A DNA stretch of 64,000 bases from UBA7985 sp002711265 (GTDB taxonomy: Bacteria > Pseudomonadota > Alphaproteobacteria > UBA7985): assembly GCA_965660945.1 (NCBI GenBank), contig CBFIBS010000001.1:124001-188000 (forward strand). The letters are read 5' to 3'. The notes under the pieces were generated by a model that saw only the letters and a program-made list of their open reading frames with translations, made no database searches and was not told the DNA's origin. This document shows positions 16,667-25,425 of this stretch, in pieces. The translations under genes were made by a program, and so were the position numbers. The stretch's first letter is position 1. Each line of letters starts with the position of its first letter.

Positions 16667-18091
16667 ATGAACGACAAGACCCCTCCCCCATCTGCCTGGA
16701 CCACACTGGATCCGAGCCCGCTGCATCAGGCCATGCACGAGCAGATGCAGGACGGCAGCCTGTTCACCCGCGCCATCGAGCACGGGCAGGCCTACCTGCG
16801 CGGGATCAGCGACCGGCCCGTCGCCCCGGATGCTGCGGCACAGGCTGCGCTCGCCGGGCTGGACGGCCCGCTGCCCGAGGGACCGGGTGAGGCGGAAGCC
16901 ATACTTGACCAGCTCGCGCGGCTCGGCGGTCCGGCAACCACCGCACAGGTGGGAGGACGCTTCTTCGGCATGGTCAACGGCGGCCTGCTGCCCACCGCGC
17001 TTGCCGCGCGCCTGCTGGCCGATACCTGGGACCAGAATGCCGTGGTGCACGCCGTCTCGCCGACCAATTCCCGCCTTGAAGAGGTCTGTCAACGCTGGCT
17101 GATCGAGTTGCTGGGGCTGCCGGGGCAGACCGTGGCAGGCTTTGTCAGTGGCACGTCCATGGCCATCGTCTGCGGACTTGCCGCTGCACGCTGGCGGCTG
17201 TGCCAACGGCTGGGCTGTGACATCAATGCTGCCGGGTTGGCGTCGGCGCCGCGCCTACGGCTGATCACCAGCCGCCACGCGCATTCGACCGTGCTCAAAG
17301 CCGTGGCCCTGCTGGGCTTCGGCACCGACACCATCGAATATGCCGAAGTCGACGATCAAGGGCGCCTGCGCCCGGAGACCCTGCCCGCGCTGGACGAGAC
17401 CTGCATCCTCATCCTGCAGGCCGGGAACGTCAATTCCGGTTCCTTTGACCCGATCCGCACCTGCTGCGACGCGGCAAGGGCCGCCGGTGCCTGGGTGCAC
17501 ATCGACGGGGCCTTCGGGCTGTGGGCGGCGGCCTGCCCCAACCTCGCCCATCTGACTGACGGACTGGAACTGGCACAATCGTGGAGCGTCGATGCCCACA
17601 AGACCCTGAACGCGCCCTACGACAGCGGCCTGTCGCTCTGCGCCGACCCCGAGGCCATGGTTGCCGCGCTGCAGAATTCAGGCGCTTATATCCCCACCTC
17701 CGAGCATCGTGACGGCATGCAGTTTACCCCGGAAATGTCACGCCGGACCCGGGCGATCGACCTATGGGCCGCACTGCGTTTTCTCGGCCGCAGCGGGGTG
17801 GCAACGCTGGTCGAGGGGCTGCACACGCGCGCGCGCCAGTTCGAGGCCGAACTCAAGGAGGCCGGGTTCAGCGTCATCAATGAAGTGGTCTTCAACCAGG
17901 TGCTGCTGGAGATCGGCGACGAGGCTAAGACGACAGCCTTTGTCGATCACGTACGGGCATCGGGAGAGGCGTGGATCGGCCCGTCACGCTGGTTCGACCA
18001 GCCGGTGGTACGGGTCAGTCTCTGCTCGTGGGCCACGACCCCGGCAGATGTGACTCGGACTGTGGCTGCCTTCGCGGCCGCGCGGGAGTAG
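16667..18091 (+). CDS. Group II pyridoxal-dependent decarboxylase
   Basis: This 474-aa protein of the glutamate/aromatic/diaminobutyrate decarboxylase fold has the cofactor lysine in SVDAHKTLN. Upstream, WVHIDGAFGLWAA holds the aspartate that pairs with the pyridine nitrogen, and GTSMAIVCGLAAAR is the phosphate-binding region. The family decarboxylates amino acids, and some members act as aldehyde synthases. I took the ATG at 16667; the frame is open upstream to 16481 but overlaps kynU. The divergent pairing with kynureninase hints at a tryptophan or kynurenine-derived substrate, which is speculation. Confidence 0.75.
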   Translation: MNDKTPPPSAWTTLDPSPLHQAMHEQMQDGSLFTRAIEHGQAYLRGISDRPVAPDAAAQAALAGLDGPLPEGPGEAEAILDQLARLGGPATTAQVGGRFFGMVNGGLLPTALAARLLADTWDQNAVVHAVSPTNSRLEEVCQRWLIELLGLPGQTVAGFVSGTSMAIVCGLAAARWRLCQRLGCDINAAGLASAPRLRLITSRHAHSTVLKAVALLGFGTDTIEYAEVDDQGRLRPETLPALDETCILILQAGNVNSGSFDPIRTCCDAARAAGAWVHIDGAFGLWAAACPNLAHLTDGLELAQSWSVDAHKTLNAPYDSGLSLCADPEAMVAALQNSGAYIPTSEHRDGMQFTPEMSRRTRAIDLWAALRFLGRSGVATLVEGLHTRARQFEAELKEAGFSVINEVVFNQVLLEIGDEAKTTAFVDHVRASGEAWIGPSRWFDQPVVRVSLCSWATTPADVTRTVAAFAAARE

Positions 18092-18103
18092 GGTTAACTC
18101 GGC

Positions 18104-19414
18104 TCAGGCGTGGATGAAGCGCATCCGGTCGAAGCCTCGCCGCCACTGGGCCACAGCGGCGGGGTCGGGCCGACCGCTGAGGGCGTCGGCGATCATCCCG
18201 CCCAGGCGGTCCATATCGGCGACCCTCATGCCCCAGCGCACCAGCTCCGGCGTTCCCAGCCGCAGGCCGTTCATGTCGCCCTCGACCGCCGGGCGCGGCA
18301 AGCCGATCCCGCAGGCCAGAAAGCCGGCCTGACGCAGGGTTCTGGACGCCGCCTGCCCACCGCCGAAGGCCGCAGCTTCGAGCGCAAACTGATGAGACTG
18401 TGTAGCCCTGCCCCGCGCCGTGAACACCGGCAGCCCGCGTTCAGCCAGCGCTTCAGCCAGCGCAGCGGCGGTGGCGATCATCTCGGCGGCGTAGGCCTGC
18501 CCGAAGTCGCGCCAGTCGAGCATAGTCACGGCCAGCGCCGCTGACTTAGCGGCGTCGAAATTGGCGGTCATCCCGGGGAAGGCAATCCGGTCGAGCCGCT
18601 CGGCAATCTCGGCGCTGTCGGTCACGATCAGACCACCCGCCGGGCCGCCGAGGCTCTTGTAGGTGCTCATGGTCATCAGGTCCGCGCCGTGCTTGAGCGG
18701 GTTGGACCAGGCACGCCCGGCGATCACCCCGCACTGGTGGGCGGCGTCGAACAGCACTCGCGCCCCGACCGCGTCCGCGATCTCCCGCACGGCTGCAACC
18801 GGATGTTCGTGCAGGTTGAGGCTTCCGCCCAGGGTGATCAGCGCAGGCTTCTCCGCCAGCGCCAGTGCCCGCAGGCCCTCGACATCGACGCTGTAACCGT
18901 CGGATTCTACCGGCGCTTCGAGAATACGCAGGCCAAACAGGCCCGCGCAGCCCGGCCCATGGTGGGTGACGTGTCCACCGATCGATGCTGGCGGGACAAT
19001 GATCGTGTCCCCTGGCTGACAGATCGCCATGAAGCCATAGAGGTTGGCCAGCGCGCCCGAAGGCACACGGATTTCGGCAAACCGCGCATCGAAGACCTCG
19101 GCGCTGAGCTGGGCGGCGATGACTTCGATCTCTTCGATCGCCTCCAGCCCCATTTCGTACTTGTCGCCAGGGTACCCCAGCGAAGGCCGTGAGCCGATCC
19201 CGGAGGCGAGCATGGCCTCGGCACGCGGGTTCATGGCATTGGTTGCCGGGTTGAGGTTGAAGCACTCGCGCTCGTGGATCGACTGGTTCTCCTCGGCCAA
19301 TGCCTGCAGGCGGGCAAACACGTCGGTCGAAGACTGCTCCGCGGTTGCCGTTGCAATCCGTTGAACAAGGGTTTCGCTGGTCTCGGCGACCCAGGCACGG
19401 CGCTCAAGTTTCAT
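18104..19414 (-). CDS. Serine hydroxymethyltransferase-like PLP enzyme
   Basis: This 436-aa fold-type I PLP protein has SHMT hallmarks: NLNPATNAMNPRAEAML, SLGYPGDKYEMG, VLFDAAHQCGVIAG, and the cofactor lysine in MSTYKSLGGPAGG. Sequence around the folate site is divergent from housekeeping GlyA (for example GGSLNLHEHPV), and it sits in a catabolic run, so an alpha-methylserine hydroxymethyltransferase or threonine-type aldolase role is possible. It is the last gene of a minus-strand series after the sulfatase (47-base gap). Its stop is 12 bases from the stop of the convergent decarboxylase. Confidence 0.75.
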   Translation of the reverse strand: MKLERRAWVAETSETLVQRIATATAEQSSTDVFARLQALAEENQSIHERECFNLNPATNAMNPRAEAMLASGIGSRPSLGYPGDKYEMGLEAIEEIEVIAAQLSAEVFDARFAEIRVPSGALANLYGFMAICQPGDTIIVPPASIGGHVTHHGPGCAGLFGLRILEAPVESDGYSVDVEGLRALALAEKPALITLGGSLNLHEHPVAAVREIADAVGARVLFDAAHQCGVIAGRAWSNPLKHGADLMTMSTYKSLGGPAGGLIVTDSAEIAERLDRIAFPGMTANFDAAKSAALAVTMLDWRDFGQAYAAEMIATAAALAEALAERGLPVFTARGRATQSHQFALEAAAFGGGQAASRTLRQAGFLACGIGLPRPAVEGDMNGLRLGTPELVRWGMRVADMDRLGGMIADALSGRPDPAAVAQWRRGFDRMRFIHA

Positions 19415-19461
19415 AGTCTCACACCTTGTTTTCGATCGGTTAGGTTTGCCTTGGCTTCCGG

Positions 19462-20943
19462 CTACAGCAGAGGTTGCCAGTCCGGCCCCCAGGCATCCTG
19501 CCAGAAGCCGTTGAAGGTGACATTGGATTTGGCGCGACCGCCTGTCCAGAGGTCATATTGAGGCTGACTGTAGCGGTCGAAAAAGGCCCCGACTTCGGCG
19601 CGCAGACCGGCGGCCGTCTCAGCATGCTGCGGGCTGTCGATTAGGTTGGTCCGTTCCAGCGGATCCTGCCGCAGATCGTAGAGTTCATCGCCCAGCTCGA
19701 AGCCAGGGGCGCCGAGGAACCGGGCGGCATAGAGCCAGTTGGGGGTTCGGATGGCGCGGGTCTCTTCCTGCTCCATGAACACCGCCCGGTCTTGCTGACC
19801 GTCGTAAGGAGCACCGCGACCGGTCAGGATGGCGCTGAGGTCGCGCCCTGCGCTGGGCAGGCTTGGCGCGCCCGTGCCAGCACCTCCCAGCGCTGCCAAG
19901 GTCGGGAACAGGTCGAGCTGCGAGACCAGCCCGGCGTGGGTAGTCCCAACCCGCGTCTCTCCCCCGGCCACGATCAGCGGGATGTGGTAGGACGCCCGGT
20001 GCGCGCTGGCCGGAAAGGCCGCCGCACCGTGACCCCAGATGCCGTTGTGACCCAGCGAAAAACCGTGGTCGGCGGTGTAGATGACGATTGTATTGTCATC
20101 CAGCCCCAGCCGATCGAGGGTCTGCAGGATGCGGCCGACCCCGTGGTCGATCAGCGAGACCTGGCTGAAATAGTTGCGCAGCGCTTCGACGTTGTTAGGC
20201 AGCAGAAGCGGTCCTTTGAACTGCTCGCGCACGCCCCCGCCCTCCTGCACCCGCAGGCCGAAGCGCTCGAGCACGTCCGCGCTCAGCCCCTCACGAGGGA
20301 TGGAGTGCATATCGCTGTCGTCATAGAGCTCTGCGAATTCATTCTCCGCGCGACCTTTGATCGCGGGCCAGTGGCCGTAAGGCCCATTGTAGGGCACGAA
20401 GGCGAAGAACGGGCTGTCCTGCCCCGCGCGGTGTTCGAGGAACTCGATGGTCTTGTCGGTGAAGAAATCGACCGTGTGTCCGGCGAACTGGTAGCGCTGG
20501 TAGTCGTCGATGACTTCGTTGTTGTAGAAGCTTGTCGTGTGCCCGTGGGTGAAGGTCACCCAGTGGTCAAAGGCCAGCTGCGGGACGAAGGGAACGCCGA
20601 GGTGGAATTTGCCGATCAGGGCGGTGGCATAACCGGCCTGCTTGAGCATCACCGGCAGCGCGTTGAATTCGGCGATGGCCGACCAGTTCTCCGGCCATTG
20701 GCCGATCAGCCGGTCGTCGAGCCAGTTGTGCAGGCCGTGCTGGCTGGGCATGAGCCCAGTCAGCACCGACGCCCGGCAGGGTGAGCACATGGCGTTGACG
20801 CAATAGGCCTGCTCGAACCTCTGCCCCCGCGCTGCCAGAGCATCAAGATGCGGGGTGCTGACCTCGTCGTTACCGTAGCACCCGAGCAGGTCAGCGGGCT
20901 GGTTGTCCGCCATGAACAGCAGGATGTTGGGCTGGTCCGTCAT
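19462..20943 (-). CDS. Type I sulfatase (formylglycine-dependent)
   Basis: This 493-aa member of the alkaline-phosphatase-like sulfatase family has the maturation motif CSPCR (Cys53 to Arg57), which an anaerobic- or oxygen-type maturase converts to formylglycine. Metal ligands include D13 (FMADNQ) and the YTADHGFSLGHNGIWGHG segment. There is no signal peptide, so it probably acts in the cytoplasm on an imported sulfate ester. Choline-O-sulfatase and other sulfate-ester hydrolases share this architecture. It follows the aldehyde dehydrogenase by about 80 bases; no ribosome-binding site is obvious before the ATG at 20943. Confidence 0.85.
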   Translation of the reverse strand: MTDQPNILLFMADNQPADLLGCYGNDEVSTPHLDALAARGQRFEQAYCVNAMCSPCRASVLTGLMPSQHGLHNWLDDRLIGQWPENWSAIAEFNALPVMLKQAGYATALIGKFHLGVPFVPQLAFDHWVTFTHGHTTSFYNNEVIDDYQRYQFAGHTVDFFTDKTIEFLEHRAGQDSPFFAFVPYNGPYGHWPAIKGRAENEFAELYDDSDMHSIPREGLSADVLERFGLRVQEGGGVREQFKGPLLLPNNVEALRNYFSQVSLIDHGVGRILQTLDRLGLDDNTIVIYTADHGFSLGHNGIWGHGAAAFPASAHRASYHIPLIVAGGETRVGTTHAGLVSQLDLFPTLAALGGAGTGAPSLPSAGRDLSAILTGRGAPYDGQQDRAVFMEQEETRAIRTPNWLYAARFLGAPGFELGDELYDLRQDPLERTNLIDSPQHAETAAGLRAEVGAFFDRYSQPQYDLWTGGRAKSNVTFNGFWQDAWGPDWQPLL

Positions 20944-21022
20944 GACCGCGCGCCGCGCGCACCCGGGGCCTGCCGCTGGCTCTCAGCGGCAGGTAAATGA
21001 CGGTCAGTTAGCGATGGTCGCC

Positions 21023-22459
21023 TCAGGTTGGCCAACCGCCGATGGCGCGGACTTCGAGGAATTCATCGATCCCCCACTCCCCGCCTTCCCGGCCGTTCCC
21101 AGACTGCTTCATGCCGCCGAAGGGCGACCCCGAAGCCCGCGCCCGGCCGTTCATGTCGACCATGCCGGTGCGCAGCTCGCGCGCCACGCGGCGGGCCTTC
21201 TCCGGGTCGCTAGTCTGGACGTAGTTGGTCAGGCCGTAGTCGGTATCGTTGGCAATGCGGATCGCTTCTTCTTCGGTGTCGAAGGGCATCATCGACAGCA
21301 CCGGGCCGAAGATTTCCTCGCGCATGATCTGCATGTCATTGTGACAATCGGCGAACACGGTCGGGCGGACAAAGTAGCCGCGGTTCAGGCCCTCGGGCCG
21401 ACCGACGCCGCCGGTGACCAGACGGGCGCCTTCGTCGATGCCCTTCTGGATCAGGTCCTGCACCTTGGTGAACTGCAGCTCGGAGACCAGTGGGCCGATG
21501 TGGTTGCCGACCTCAGATGCCGTGCTGACCACGGTCGCCTCGGCGGCTTCCTTGGCTTCCTCAACCGCCTGATCGTAGCGCGAGCGCTCGACCAGCATCC
21601 GGGTCGGCGCGTTGCACGACTGCCCGGTGTTGTTGAAGCAGCGCTTGATCCCATTGGCGACCGCGCGGTCGTCGGCATCGGCAAAGACGATGTTCGCGCC
21701 CTTACCACCGAGTTCCAGCGTCACCCGCTTGATGGTCTCGGCACCGGCGATGGTGATCGCCTTGCCCGCCCGGGTCGAACCGGTGAAGCTGACCATGTCC
21801 ACGTCAGGATGCGACGAAAGCTGGCTGCCCACGCCCGGACCATCGCCATTGACCATGTTGTAAACACCGGCAGGCACGCCTGCTTCGTGCATGATCTCGG
21901 AAAACAGCAGCCCGGAGAGCGGCGATTGCTCGGAAGGTTTGAGGATCATAGTGCAACCGGTTGCCAGCGCCGGGATCACCTTGAGCGTGATCTGGTTCAT
22001 CGGCCAGTTCCAAGGGGTGATCAGCGCGCAGACGCCGATGGGCTCCTTGATCAGAAAGGTATCGGGCGTGTCCTCCCGCATCGGGCCTTCGAACTTGAAG
22101 TCCTTCAGCGCATCGATGAAGGCCTGCAGGTGCCCGGAGCCTGCGCTCGCCTGCTGCACCTTCGCCATGTCGATCGGCGCGCCCATTTCGATCGAGATCG
22201 CCTCGGCCATATCGTCAGCGCGGCGCTTGTAGATGCCGAGGATGGTTTCGAGCAGTTCCATGCGCTCGCTCATCGATGAACGACGCCAGCTGGCGAAGGC
22301 CGATTTCGCCGCTGCTACGGCGGCGTCTGTGTCCGCTTTGCCGCCCAGCGAGATGGTTCCGGCGATCTCTTCATTCGACGGGTTGATGACGTCAAAGGGA
22401 CGGCCTTCGAGCGGCGCGACCCACTGGCCGTTGATGTAAAAGTCCTGACTGTGCTGCAT
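21023..22459 (-). CDS. NAD(P)-dependent aldehyde dehydrogenase
   Basis: This 478-aa classical ALDH has the catalytic cysteine in NNTGQSCNAPTRML, the general-base glutamate in LELGGKGANIVF, VSFTGSTRAGKAI for coenzyme binding, and EEIFGPVLSMMPF. The ATG at 22459 is preferred; a GTG twelve bases upstream is an alternative. It lies between the SDR and the sulfatase genes, all on the minus strand. Together they suggest sulfate-ester removal followed by alcohol and aldehyde oxidation, an inference from context. The chain-length or substrate class cannot be read from the motif set. Confidence 0.85.
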   Translation of the reverse strand: MQHSQDFYINGQWVAPLEGRPFDVINPSNEEIAGTISLGGKADTDAAVAAAKSAFASWRRSSMSERMELLETILGIYKRRADDMAEAISIEMGAPIDMAKVQQASAGSGHLQAFIDALKDFKFEGPMREDTPDTFLIKEPIGVCALITPWNWPMNQITLKVIPALATGCTMILKPSEQSPLSGLLFSEIMHEAGVPAGVYNMVNGDGPGVGSQLSSHPDVDMVSFTGSTRAGKAITIAGAETIKRVTLELGGKGANIVFADADDRAVANGIKRCFNNTGQSCNAPTRMLVERSRYDQAVEEAKEAAEATVVSTASEVGNHIGPLVSELQFTKVQDLIQKGIDEGARLVTGGVGRPEGLNRGYFVRPTVFADCHNDMQIMREEIFGPVLSMMPFDTEEEAIRIANDTDYGLTNYVQTSDPEKARRVARELRTGMVDMNGRARASGSPFGGMKQSGNGREGGEWGIDEFLEVRAIGGWPT

Positions 22460-22568
22460 GATCTGATCCACAATACTGAGTTTGGCCCCTCGCGGGGCGG
22501 TTAACCGGTTCTGCGCCGGCGCCCCGGGTGGGGGGAAGTCGGGCTGTTGTCTCCGGCCTGCGGCTGGT

Positions 22569-23321
22569 TCACAGGCCTGGTGAAAGATAGTTCATGCCAA
22601 TTCGGCCGCCATCGACATAGATGGTCTCACCGGTGATGTAGCTGGCTTTGTCGGAGCAAAGAAACGCGACAACGTTGGCGATTTCTTGCGGCGTGCCGAC
22701 CCGGAGCATAGGCGTCCGCGACATCACCATTTTCATCGCACCGGGGTCGGCGTTTACACCGGCCATCATTTCGGTATCGATCGAGCCGGGGCCGACGGCG
22801 TTCACCCGCACCCCGTGCTGGGCCAGCGCTAGCGAGGCCGACTTGGTCAGCTGCATCACCCCGCCCTTGGAGGCGCAGTAGGCGGGGATCGACGGTATCG
22901 CCACCAGCGCGTTGATCGAGCTCATGTTGACGATCGCCCCTTTGATGCCCTTGTCGACCATGGTCCGACCGGCGCGCTGCAGCGCCACAAAAACGCCGCG
23001 CAGGTTGATGTTGATCACGCGTTCGAAGGCGTCGAGGTCGTAGTCCAGAAAATCACCGGGCATGGCGACCCCAGCGTTGTTGACCAGCGCCGCAACCGGG
23101 CCGATTTCTCCCTCGATGTGGTCGAACATGGCGGTAATGGCGGCGGGGTCGGCCATGTCGCAGATCAACCCGGTCCCGCCAAGGGCAGCGGCGGCGTCCT
23201 TCACGCTCTCCTGCACGTCGGCCAGCACCACGTGATAGCCATCCTCGGCCAGCGCTTCGGCGCAGGCTTTGCCAATGCCCTGGGCGGCGCCGGTAACCAG
23301 CGCGACAGGTTTCGTGCTCAT
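22569..23321 (-). CDS. Short-chain dehydrogenase/reductase
   Basis: This 250-aa SDR of the classical type has the nucleotide-binding motif TGAAQGIG (about residues 10-17), NNAG, a catalytic serine in NMSSINA and the YCASK tyrosine/lysine pair, followed by NAVGPGSIDTEM. It oxidises or reduces an alcohol or ketone with NAD(P). The ATG at 23321 has GAGGAG upstream, better than the earlier start at 23339. It is first in the run SDR, ALDH, sulfatase, SHMT-like. The 214 bases upstream to the acidic protein gene hold only small hairpins and the 11-bp repeats. Confidence 0.87.
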   Translation of the reverse strand: MSTKPVALVTGAAQGIGKACAEALAEDGYHVVLADVQESVKDAAAALGGTGLICDMADPAAITAMFDHIEGEIGPVAALVNNAGVAMPGDFLDYDLDAFERVININLRGVFVALQRAGRTMVDKGIKGAIVNMSSINALVAIPSIPAYCASKGGVMQLTKSASLALAQHGVRVNAVGPGSIDTEMMAGVNADPGAMKMVMSRTPMLRVGTPQEIANVVAFLCSDKASYITGETIYVDGGRIGMNYLSPGL

Positions 23322-23481
23322 GGGATGCTCCTCATTCAATGAAGTGCGGGCGGCAGCGTTTGATCGCCACCGCCCGGAATTGGGCTGACCTTGCTACGCC
23401 CATCAGCAAGCGTCAACATCGCGGCTTAGCCGCTGGCGGCCACGCCAGTCTGACCGGCGGCAATGGCATAGCCGCGTGCGC

Positions 23482-23543
23482 TGCCAGAGCCGTGCCAGAG
23501 CCGTGCTAGAGCGCGGCCAGAGCACGGCCAGAGCGCTCAGAGC
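23482..23543. repeat. 11-bp tandem repeat array
   Basis: Copies of CCAGAGC (once CTAGAGC, last TCAGAGC) begin at 23484, 23495, 23506, 23517, 23528 and 23537, a period of 11 bases shortening to 9 at the end. The array begins just past the stop codon of the acidic protein gene, and the stop (TGA on the minus strand, 23537-23539) falls inside the last unit. It could be a slippage-prone former C-terminal coding repeat. Confidence 0.7.
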
Positions 23544-23956
23544 AGGAGCCCATCGTCACCTTCGGTCAGCAGGCCAGAGGCCAAACCGTCAGAGGCGCTG
23601 TCATCGGTTGCCGACCCGTCGGTGGCCAGAGCCGGGGCGGATGATGGGGCGAGAAGCCCGAGATCGGCAAGGGCCGCATCGGTCAGTGCCAGCTGCACCG
23701 CTGCCTCGGCTGTTTCAGCGGTTTCGTGGTCGTCTTCATCGTCGTCCTCGTCGTCAGCATCATCTTCGTCTTCGTCGGAATCCACCGACTGTCGCTCATC
23801 GGCGGTGGCGCTTTCCACGGCTGCAGGCGGATCAAGGCTCGTTACGAAGTCGGCATCCGGCGTGGAAGCGGCCTCGGTTGCGGCGCGAACAGGATCGTCT
23901 GCGCCGGAAAACACGTCTGTGAGAAAGGCGTAGAGGGATTTCAGTCCGAAAAACAT
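23537..23956 (-). CDS. Hypothetical acidic low-complexity protein
   Basis: This 139-aa predicted protein is not recognised. It starts with a short amphipathic or hydrophobic stretch (MFFGLKSLYAFLTDVF) and then becomes Asp/Glu/Ala/Ser-rich, with a nearly unbroken acidic run at about residues 59-78 and a C-terminus rich in Ala, Ser, Asp and Leu. There is no signal peptide and no known domain. AAGGAGACG precedes the ATG, which supports real translation. It is divergent from another acidic-tailed protein (24298). The 11-bp repeats at its 3' end suggest a changeable C-terminus. It could bind cations or basic proteins, which is speculation. Confidence 0.5.
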   Translation of the reverse strand: MFFGLKSLYAFLTDVFSGADDPVRAATEAASTPDADFVTSLDPPAAVESATADERQSVDSDEDEDDADDEDDDEDDHETAETAEAAVQLALTDAALADLGLLAPSSAPALATDGSATDDSASDGLASGLLTEGDDGLLL

Positions 23957-24297
23957 GGCTTCGTCTCCTTGTATCTTTGAAGCATGGCTTGGGTTCGCAA
24001 CACTTCAGGCCAGGTCCGCTGCCGCGCCATTGGACCGAAGTTTGAAGGCCTCGCTGCACGGCCTTTAAACCTGAGTTCAACCCCCCCCTTTTCACGGACG
24101 CTACCGAGGCTTTGGAACAGGGTCAGACCTGCGCTTTTGGTGGTGAACCGGCGGGCATAAACCATCGGCCTATAACCCCGGGTTTAAGCCTTCGATGAAT
24201 GGAGATCGGCCGGAGCCGTGGGCAGGTTTGGAGGGCAGCACCGCGCTGCATCCGCACACCAACGTGCACTCTGAACCAAACCGAAAGGAACCCTGTG
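23957..24297. other. Intergenic region between two acidic-protein genes
   Basis: These 341 bases hold no gene I can support. They carry a small inverted repeat AAGGCC...GGCCTT near 24043-24063 followed by TTAAA, an eight-C run near 24085, and a TAAACC...GGGTTTA inverted pair near 24160-24187. They must contain the two divergent promoters; I cannot pick -35/-10 boxes with confidence. Confidence 0.4.
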
Positions 24298-24684
24298 ATG
24301 AAAACCCAGAAGACCCTCAAGTCCGCTCTGCTTGCCTCTGCCGCCTTTGCTGTCATCGTCCCCACCATGGCGCTGGCCGCGATCAAGGCCGGCGATACGC
24401 TTGGCACCGACGAAGCCGCGATCATCAACGCCCTCGAAATCGCGGGCTACGAGCAGATTGAAGTTGAGTTCGAAGACGGCATCTTTGAAGCCGAGGGCTG
24501 GGATCCGGTCACGTCCATGGAAATGGAGTTCGAGATCGACCCGGAGACGGGGCTGGTCTCAGCCGTAAGCGTCGATGATGAAGATGAAGCCGATGAGGAC
24601 GATGAGGACGACGACGACGACGCCGATACGGACAAAGCTGAAGACGACGACATGGAAGACGCAGACGACACCAATGAAAAATAG
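24298..24684 (+). CDS. PepSY-like secreted protein with acidic tail
   Basis: This 128-aa protein has a clear Sec signal peptide (residues 1-27, cleavage around MALA-A). A domain of about 55 residues resembling PepSY follows (EIAGYEQIEVEFEDGIFEAE, then FEIDPETGLVSAV), and then a tail made almost only of Asp and Glu (about residues 92-128). PepSY-type modules often inhibit or sense periplasmic partners. GGAAC upstream and a strong hairpin 3' suggest a well-expressed monocistronic unit. The acidic tail could bind calcium or other cations in the periplasm. The membrane LuxR-type gene follows on the same strand. Confidence 0.65.
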   Translation: MKTQKTLKSALLASAAFAVIVPTMALAAIKAGDTLGTDEAAIINALEIAGYEQIEVEFEDGIFEAEGWDPVTSMEMEFEIDPETGLVSAVSVDDEDEADEDDEDDDDDADTDKAEDDDMEDADDTNEK

Positions 24685-24714
24685 AGTTTGTCTGTGGTTC
24701 AACCACTTATAAAA

Positions 24715-24755
24715 GAAGGGGTGGCCGCTGTCAGCCAGACAGGGGTCACCCCTTC
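24715..24755 (+). terminator. Long rho-independent terminator or attenuator
   Basis: GAAGGGGTG pairs perfectly with CACCCCTTC, and inside this CTGTC pairs with GACAG around a five-base AGCCA loop, with one short imperfect joint. The stem is followed by TCGTTGTTTT. It lies 30 bases after the PepSY-like gene and 50 before the LuxR-type gene, so it ends the former transcript or limits read-through into the latter. Confidence 0.75.
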
Positions 24756-24805
24756 GGTCGTTGTTTTCGCCGTTTTCACCCTCGCCTCTCCCCGGAGCTA
24801 AGCCC

Positions 24806-25321
24806 ATGGATCGCCTGCTCACCTCTCGTCTGGCGCTGATCGCTGTCCTCGCCTTGCAGCTGTTCTGTGCCGTGTTCTTCCTGTTCGATGGCGTGCTGGA
24901 CCTGCTCGGCCCGGTCGTACCGACTGGCTTGGCGCTGGGCCTTGCACAAGGAGACCTGTTCGAATGGCTGCTGGGGCTGGCGCTGGTAATCAGCGTGGTC
25001 GTCACCGCCCTGCAGGTCCGGCGCATGCTCCGAGACCAGCGGCGCATGAAGAACGCGCTGCAGGCCGCCAGCGGGGCCTTCAGCGAGTTCCTCCAGCATC
25101 AGTTCCGCGACTGGGATCTCTCCCCCTCGGAAAGCGACGTGGCTCTGTTCGCGATCAAGGGCAGCTCGATCGCCGAAATCGCCCGCATGCGCGGCACCAA
25201 GGACGGCACCATCAAGGCCCAGCTCAACGCGATTTACCGCAAGGCCGGGGTTACGGGCCGCCCCCAGCTGATCAGCTTCTTTATCGACGAAATGGTGGAC
25301 GGGATCGCGCCCACAGCCTGA
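24806..25321 (+). CDS. Membrane-anchored LuxR-type (GerE) regulator
   Basis: This 171-aa protein has two N-terminal membrane helices (about residues 8-34 and 50-70) and a C-terminal LuxR/GerE helix-turn-helix (about 108-165: LSPSESDVALFAIKGSSIAEIARMRG, then GTIKAQLNAIYRKAG). It has no receiver or autoinducer domain, so it would sense through the membrane part or a partner. ATG at 24806 has CCGGAG at eight bases. Following the acidic PepSY-like protein, it may regulate that gene, which would fit a small envelope-signalling locus. The membrane-bound HTH form is uncommon. Confidence 0.75.
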   Translation: MDRLLTSRLALIAVLALQLFCAVFFLFDGVLDLLGPVVPTGLALGLAQGDLFEWLLGLALVISVVVTALQVRRMLRDQRRMKNALQAASGAFSEFLQHQFRDWDLSPSESDVALFAIKGSSIAEIARMRGTKDGTIKAQLNAIYRKAGVTGRPQLISFFIDEMVDGIAPTA

Positions 25322-25425
25322 CGGCGGTGACTGGCGCCATCCGTCCCGGACTTTGGGCGTTGAGCCGCCGGTAAAATTGCGACAGACTAACGGCGCCCGA
25401 ATTCACCTCAGAGGGAGCGGCAGTC

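Noticed and set aside
16524..16704. Longer kynureninase start at 16704
   Set aside because: The extra 60 codons are unlike the family N-terminus and run into the divergent promoter and start of the decarboxylase gene.
23482..23543. CRISPR array or attachment site
   Set aside because: Eleven-base direct repeats with no unique spacers and no integrase nearby.
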